From: Achromobacter sp. Root83
GTDB taxonomy: Bacteria; Pseudomonadota; Gammaproteobacteria; Burkholderiales; Burkholderiaceae_B
Direction of reading: 5' to 3'
Length of the DNA stretch: 64,000 nt
NCBI RefSeq assembly: GCF_001428845.1
Contig: NZ_LMIU01000001.1
Location: 682,984 to 746,983 of the forward strand
Under the pieces are notes generated by a model. That model was not told the DNA's origin and did no database searches. It worked only from the letters and a program-made list of their open reading frames with translations. A program made the translations under genes and the position numbers. This document shows positions 60,821 to 64,000 of the stretch, one piece after another. Every line of letters begins with the position of its first letter. Positions within the stretch are counted from its first letter, which is position 1.

Positions 60821-61642
60821 ATGAGTGATCAAAAATCCGGAAAATTAAACCAATTGCTGGTGCAACTGGATGATTCGCGCTTGGTGTCAAGTCGCTGGTT
60901 GCGGGCGCATGGGTACTCCAGCAGCCTCGTCGCGCGCTACGTGAGCAGCAGTTGGCTGGTGTCGCCGGCGCGCAGCGTTTATATGCGCAAGGGAGGGCGC
61001 CTGCGGTGGGAGGGCGTGGTTCGCAGCCTCCAGATTGGGGAGGGGATGCCGCTGCACGTCGGGGGCCGCTTTGCGCTGAGCCTGCAGGGGCACGAACACT
61101 ACCTGCGCTTAGGTGATGCCGGGACGATCACCCTTTATGGGCCGGAGCGGCCGCCGGGCTGGCTGGGACAACTACCGCTGGAACAACGCTTCGAGTTTCT
61201 TGGCAAGGGGCCGTTTGACCTGCCAATCGTGTCGTACACCACCGAATTGTTCGAGAAAGCGCTGTCCGACCAAGGGCTGGACTGGCATCAGGCTGCGGCC
61301 GGTGCCGATACCCTGGTCTGCTCGACGTCCGAGCGGGCCATGTTGGAGCTGTGCGATGAGGTCTCGGACGCGGCGCTGGTGTACGAGGCCGATGCGCTGA
61401 TGCAGGCCATGACTACGCTGCGACCGCAGCGGGTTGGCCTGCTGTTGCGCCACTGCCGCAGCATCAAGGCTAAACGGTTATTCTTGGCGCTGGCCGGACG
61501 CCATCGGCATGCGTGGTTGTCCCATGTACCTCTGGATGGCGTTGACCTAGGCCGGGGCAAGCGAGCATTGGTGCCGGGGGGACGTCTGCATCCTACCTAC
61601 CAGATCACGTTGCCAGGAGACCTTGATGAACACCTGGCTTGA
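60821..61642 (+). CDS. abiEi: AbiEi-family type IV antitoxin and transcriptional repressor
   Basis: 273 residues from ATG 60821. The N-terminal winged-helix segment (SGKLNQLLVQLDDSRLVSSRW, then VARYVSSSWLVSPARSVYM) matches AbiEi DNA-binding domains; the C-terminal domain (ERAMLELCDEVSDAALVYEA, LLLRHCRSIKAKRLFLALAG) matches the AbiEi antitoxin domain. It neutralises the nucleotidyltransferase toxin and autoregulates. Its end overlaps the toxin start by 17 bases. Confidence 0.85.
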   Translation: MSDQKSGKLNQLLVQLDDSRLVSSRWLRAHGYSSSLVARYVSSSWLVSPARSVYMRKGGRLRWEGVVRSLQIGEGMPLHVGGRFALSLQGHEHYLRLGDAGTITLYGPERPPGWLGQLPLEQRFEFLGKGPFDLPIVSYTTELFEKALSDQGLDWHQAAAGADTLVCSTSERAMLELCDEVSDAALVYEADALMQAMTTLRPQRVGLLLRHCRSIKAKRLFLALAGRHRHAWLSHVPLDGVDLGRGKRALVPGGRLHPTYQITLPGDLDEHLA

Positions 61643-62570
61643 CCGTTGGGATCGGCGCTACACCGACCGAGTGCGCCTGCTGGTTGAGATCTTGCCGGTA
61701 CTGGCTCAGGAGCCGGGCTTCGCACTTAAGGGCGGCACGGCCATCAATCTGTTTGAGCACGACTTGCCACGCCTGTCGGTAGACATCGATCTGGCTTGGC
61801 TGCCGGTGCATGACTATGTCGAGGACGCAAGGCTGATTGCAGAAGCACTCGGACGACTGGCGGATATCCTCCGTGCACGTCCAATGAAATTGCAGGTGCA
61901 GTTGTCCGCGGGCGAGGGTGCGGTCACTCGGTTGGTGGCCAGTCGCGGCCGCGCGCGCGTGCAGATCGAGACGACGCCGGTTATGCGCGGCACGGTCCAT
62001 CCAGTGCGGAGCATGGTGGTGCGTCCGAAAGTGGAGGAGGCATTCGGATTTGCCTCCGTGCAGGTGCTGAACTTCGCCGATCTCTATGCCGGAAAGCTGG
62101 CTGCGGCATTGTCCCGGCAGCATCCGCGTGATCTTTTCGACATCGGATTGTTGTTGGAGGATGAGCGAGCTGACTCGGTACTTTGGCGAACCTTTCTTGT
62201 GTATCTGACCTGCAGTCCCAAGCCCGCCTGGGAGATGCTGGCGCCTCGCGTACCGGCGGATTTCGCTGTGACCTTTGATGCGCACTTCAAGGGAATGACG
62301 GCCGCGCCGATCGAGGCCAGAACCCTGCTGGAGATCCATGAGCGGCTACTGGCTCGCGTGGCAGGGTGGCTGGACGAGCCGTCGTGCGCGTTTCTGAGGG
62401 CCGTAGAAGATGAGCAGTCGGACTTCGGCCTGATCGGGCTTCCACACGCGGTTGGCTTGCCGGCAGTGCGACGCAAGTTGCATAACCTGGCCCAGCGTAC
62501 CGCGGCCAAACGAACCGCGGATCGGGACCAGTTGGAACAAACGCTGGCACGAATCGTCGGCCCCAGATGA
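61626..62570 (+). CDS. abiEii: AbiEii-family nucleotidyltransferase toxin
   Basis: 314 residues from ATG 61626; AGGAGA is five bases upstream. Catalytic features of AbiEii/DUF1814 nucleotidyltransferases are present: K35-GGT in FALKGGTAINLF and D53-x-D55 in RLSVDIDLAW; VLNFADLYAGKLAAALSRQH and PRDLFDIGLLLED are also family signatures. The toxin blocks growth, probably by modifying RNA, on phage attack or loss of antitoxin. It forms a type IV TA pair with the gene before it. Confidence 0.88.
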   Translation: MNTWLDRWDRRYTDRVRLLVEILPVLAQEPGFALKGGTAINLFEHDLPRLSVDIDLAWLPVHDYVEDARLIAEALGRLADILRARPMKLQVQLSAGEGAVTRLVASRGRARVQIETTPVMRGTVHPVRSMVVRPKVEEAFGFASVQVLNFADLYAGKLAAALSRQHPRDLFDIGLLLEDERADSVLWRTFLVYLTCSPKPAWEMLAPRVPADFAVTFDAHFKGMTAAPIEARTLLEIHERLLARVAGWLDEPSCAFLRAVEDEQSDFGLIGLPHAVGLPAVRRKLHNLAQRTAAKRTADRDQLEQTLARIVGPR

Positions 62571-62681
62571 GGTGGAAAGGTAGCGTCGGTGCTTTGGCGA
62601 ACCTGCTCGGGGAGTTTTGCCGGCGCACTTTCTCGTACCTCTTTCGCATCGATGCCCGGCTTGACTTGCTCGTCGCGCGGC

Positions 62682-63773
62682 TCAAGATGCGCCTTCTTTT
62701 CTCCACCACGACGTCCCCGGCTCCGGCACTCGGATATCGACCCGCTCTCCCATTACCGGCGTCGTAAGCGCGACCTGATTGGCCGCCGCTAATTTCACGA
62801 TGCGCTCGAAGGGCTGCTCCCAAGGATGCATCGCCAGATCGAACGTGCCGTTGTGAATCGGCAGGAGCCACTTGCCGCGCAGGTCGATATGCGCCTGCAG
62901 GGTCTCTTCGGGCTGCATGTGCACAAACGCCCAGCGTTTATCGTAGGCGCCGGTCTCCATCAAGGTCAGGTCGAAGGGGCCGTACGCGTCGCCTATCGCC
63001 TTGAAGCCGTCGAAGTAGCCGCTGTCTCCGCTGAAGAACACGCGCAGGTCGGCGTCCTGGATGACCCACGAGGCCCAGAGGCTGCGGTCGCTGTCGGTCA
63101 GCCCGCGGCCGGAGAAGTGCTGGGCGGGGGTGGCGGTCAGGCGCAGGCCGTCGACGTCGGTGGATTGCCACCAGTCCAGTTGTTCGACCTTGGCGGGGTC
63201 TATGCCCCAGGCGATCAACTGGTCGCCGACGCCCAACGGCGCGATGAACCGGCCGGTCTTGGCGTCCAGTTTCGCGACAGCGGCGCGGTCCAGGTGGTCG
63301 TAGTGGTTGTGCGACAGGATGACGCCCGCGATCGGGGGCAGGTCTTCGATGCTGATAGGCGGCGCGTGAAAGCGCGCGGGGCCGGCCCATTGCACCGGCG
63401 AGGCGCGTGCGGAGAAGACGGGGTCCGTCAGCCAGTAGCGGCCGCGCAGCTTCATGAGCAGGGTGGAATGCCCGAGCCGGTAGAGGCTGCGGTCGGGCGC
63501 GGCGTCGAGCTGTGCGCGGTCCAGGGCGCGCACCGGGATGGGGATGTCCGGAACGGTTCCGGCGGGCTTGGCGAAGAAGAAGGTCCAGGCGAGCTTCACG
63601 CCTTTCCAAAAGCCCATGGCCGGGCGCGGGAGCGGGTTTTGAAAGCGCCCGTCCCGATGTTGTGGCGATTCCGCATGGCTGGGCAGGGCGGGGCGGTGGC
63701 AGAGGGCGAGGGAGGTCACGACAAGGATTCCAAGCAGGATAAGGATGAACAATCGGAGGCGCGGTCGCTTCAT
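62682..63773 (-). CDS. MBL-fold metallohydrolase (UlaG/NAPE-PLD-like)
   Basis: 363 residues from the ATG at 63773 (a TTG at 63785 is in frame upstream). An N-terminal hydrophobic helix (LRLFILILLGILVVTSLALC) may be a signal or membrane anchor. Zinc-binding motif GVILSHNHYDHLD, with FFSGDSGYFDGFKAIGDAYG and LPIHNGTFDLAMHPWEQPFE downstream, is typical of the lactonase/phospholipase-like MBL family. It is divergent from a TetR gene whose operators overlap its promoter region. Confidence 0.88.
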   Translation of the reverse strand: MKRPRLRLFILILLGILVVTSLALCHRPALPSHAESPQHRDGRFQNPLPRPAMGFWKGVKLAWTFFFAKPAGTVPDIPIPVRALDRAQLDAAPDRSLYRLGHSTLLMKLRGRYWLTDPVFSARASPVQWAGPARFHAPPISIEDLPPIAGVILSHNHYDHLDRAAVAKLDAKTGRFIAPLGVGDQLIAWGIDPAKVEQLDWWQSTDVDGLRLTATPAQHFSGRGLTDSDRSLWASWVIQDADLRVFFSGDSGYFDGFKAIGDAYGPFDLTLMETGAYDKRWAFVHMQPEETLQAHIDLRGKWLLPIHNGTFDLAMHPWEQPFERIVKLAAANQVALTTPVMGERVDIRVPEPGTSWWRKEGAS

Positions 63774-63792
63774 GGGGCGGATCAAAAATTAC

Positions 63793-63840
63793 ACTACACA
63801 GTGTAGTTTTCATTTTTAGAAAAGTACACTGGCCGGTGTA
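63793..63840. promoter_or_regulatory. Two palindromic operator candidates between MBL and TetR genes
   Basis: ACTACACAGTGTAGT (63793-63807, 7-bp arms around one base) and TACACTGGCCGGTGTA (63825-63840, one mismatched pair) share the half-site TACAC/GTGTA. They fill the 78-base gap between the divergent genes, so a TetR dimer could control both promoters. Confidence 0.75.
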
Positions 63841-63851
63841 AAATTTCCGGC

Positions 63852-64000
63852 ATGCCATCCAAAAGCCAGGATCCCGCCGTTTCCCGTCCGTCCAAGCGCC
63901 TGACCGACCGCAAGCGCGACGACATCGTGCGCGCGGCGGTGGAAGAATTCCGTACCGCGGGTTACGAGGCGACCAGCATGGACCGCATTGCCCAGGCGGC
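63852..64000 (+). CDS. TetR-family regulator (N-terminus only; runs off window)
   Basis: The visible 49 residues contain the start of a TetR helix-turn-helix: RKRDDIVRAAVEEFRTAGYEA, TSMDRIAQAA. The ATG at 63852 follows the operator by 12 bases. It is probably a repressor of itself and of the divergent MBL hydrolase gene. Confidence 0.88.
   Translation, partial: MPSKSQDPAVSRPSKRLTDRKRDDIVRAAVEEFRTAGYEATSMDRIAQA

Overview
The window looks like chromosome of a high-GC betaproteobacterium of the Alcaligenaceae, most likely Achromobacter or a close Bordetella relative. This rests on the GC-rich coding style, five orphan Bug/TctC-type solute receptors each beside a catabolic gene or regulator, and several recognisable families (guaB-guaA, DUF2239, DUF4189, a short-chain PHA depolymerase with a CopG-type regulator). 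The genus is inferred from gene content only. I saw no rRNA, tRNA or CRISPR array.

Layout. 1-10.3 kb: two catabolic clusters. The first holds a Bug receptor, a carboxymuconolactone-decarboxylase-like protein and two SDR dehydrogenases, with a divergent LysR. The second holds a Bug receptor, RidA-like, amidohydrolase, FAH-family, hydratase and HpaI-aldolase genes in one tight minus-strand operon that resembles the lower part of an aromatic meta-cleavage route, with a divergent flavin reductase and IclR regulator. 10.4-14.5 kb: a membrane protein and a large autotransporter with a ten-copy 7-residue linker repeat.

14.5-22.3 kb: an accessory, less GC-rich defence island. It carries an Mrr-type nuclease with a long charged coiled-coil N-terminus, an 808-residue RloC-like ABC-ATPase/anticodon-nuclease candidate (Walker A, CxxC zinc hook, LSEGE signature, IDDP Walker B and an R-x3-E...H terminal triad), a TIR/SEFIR-like protein, a broken IS3-type orfA, and two small unknown genes. 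This is the most likely place for an undescribed system.

22.3-34.5 kb: a methyltransferase, then a long minus-strand operon of nine genes: LysR, flavoprotein monooxygenase-like, DppBCDF-type ABC transporter, peptide-type binding protein, acyl hydrolase and a two-domain CMD/AhpD protein. Most junctions are 4-base ATGA overlaps. 34.6-42 kb: more Bug receptors with IclR/LysR regulators, a cyclase-family hydrolase, a 2-hydroxyacid dehydrogenase, and a small gene behind a near-perfect LexA box. 42-48.6 kb: small conserved proteins, a PHA depolymerase with a CopG regulator, an Imm1-like protein, an HdeD/papain-like fusion and a DUF2239 protein.

48.8-52.1 kb: purine genes guaB and guaA with terminators. 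52.3-57.3 kb: a Bug gene, then mesD-mesX-msuE-like genes divergent from a MetR-like LysR gene; this is an oxygen-dependent, folate-independent methionine synthase system. 57.4-64 kb: an exported unknown protein, an FAD-dependent dehydrogenase, an AbiEi/AbiEii type IV toxin-antitoxin pair, an MBL-fold hydrolase, and the start of a divergent TetR gene with two palindromic operators.
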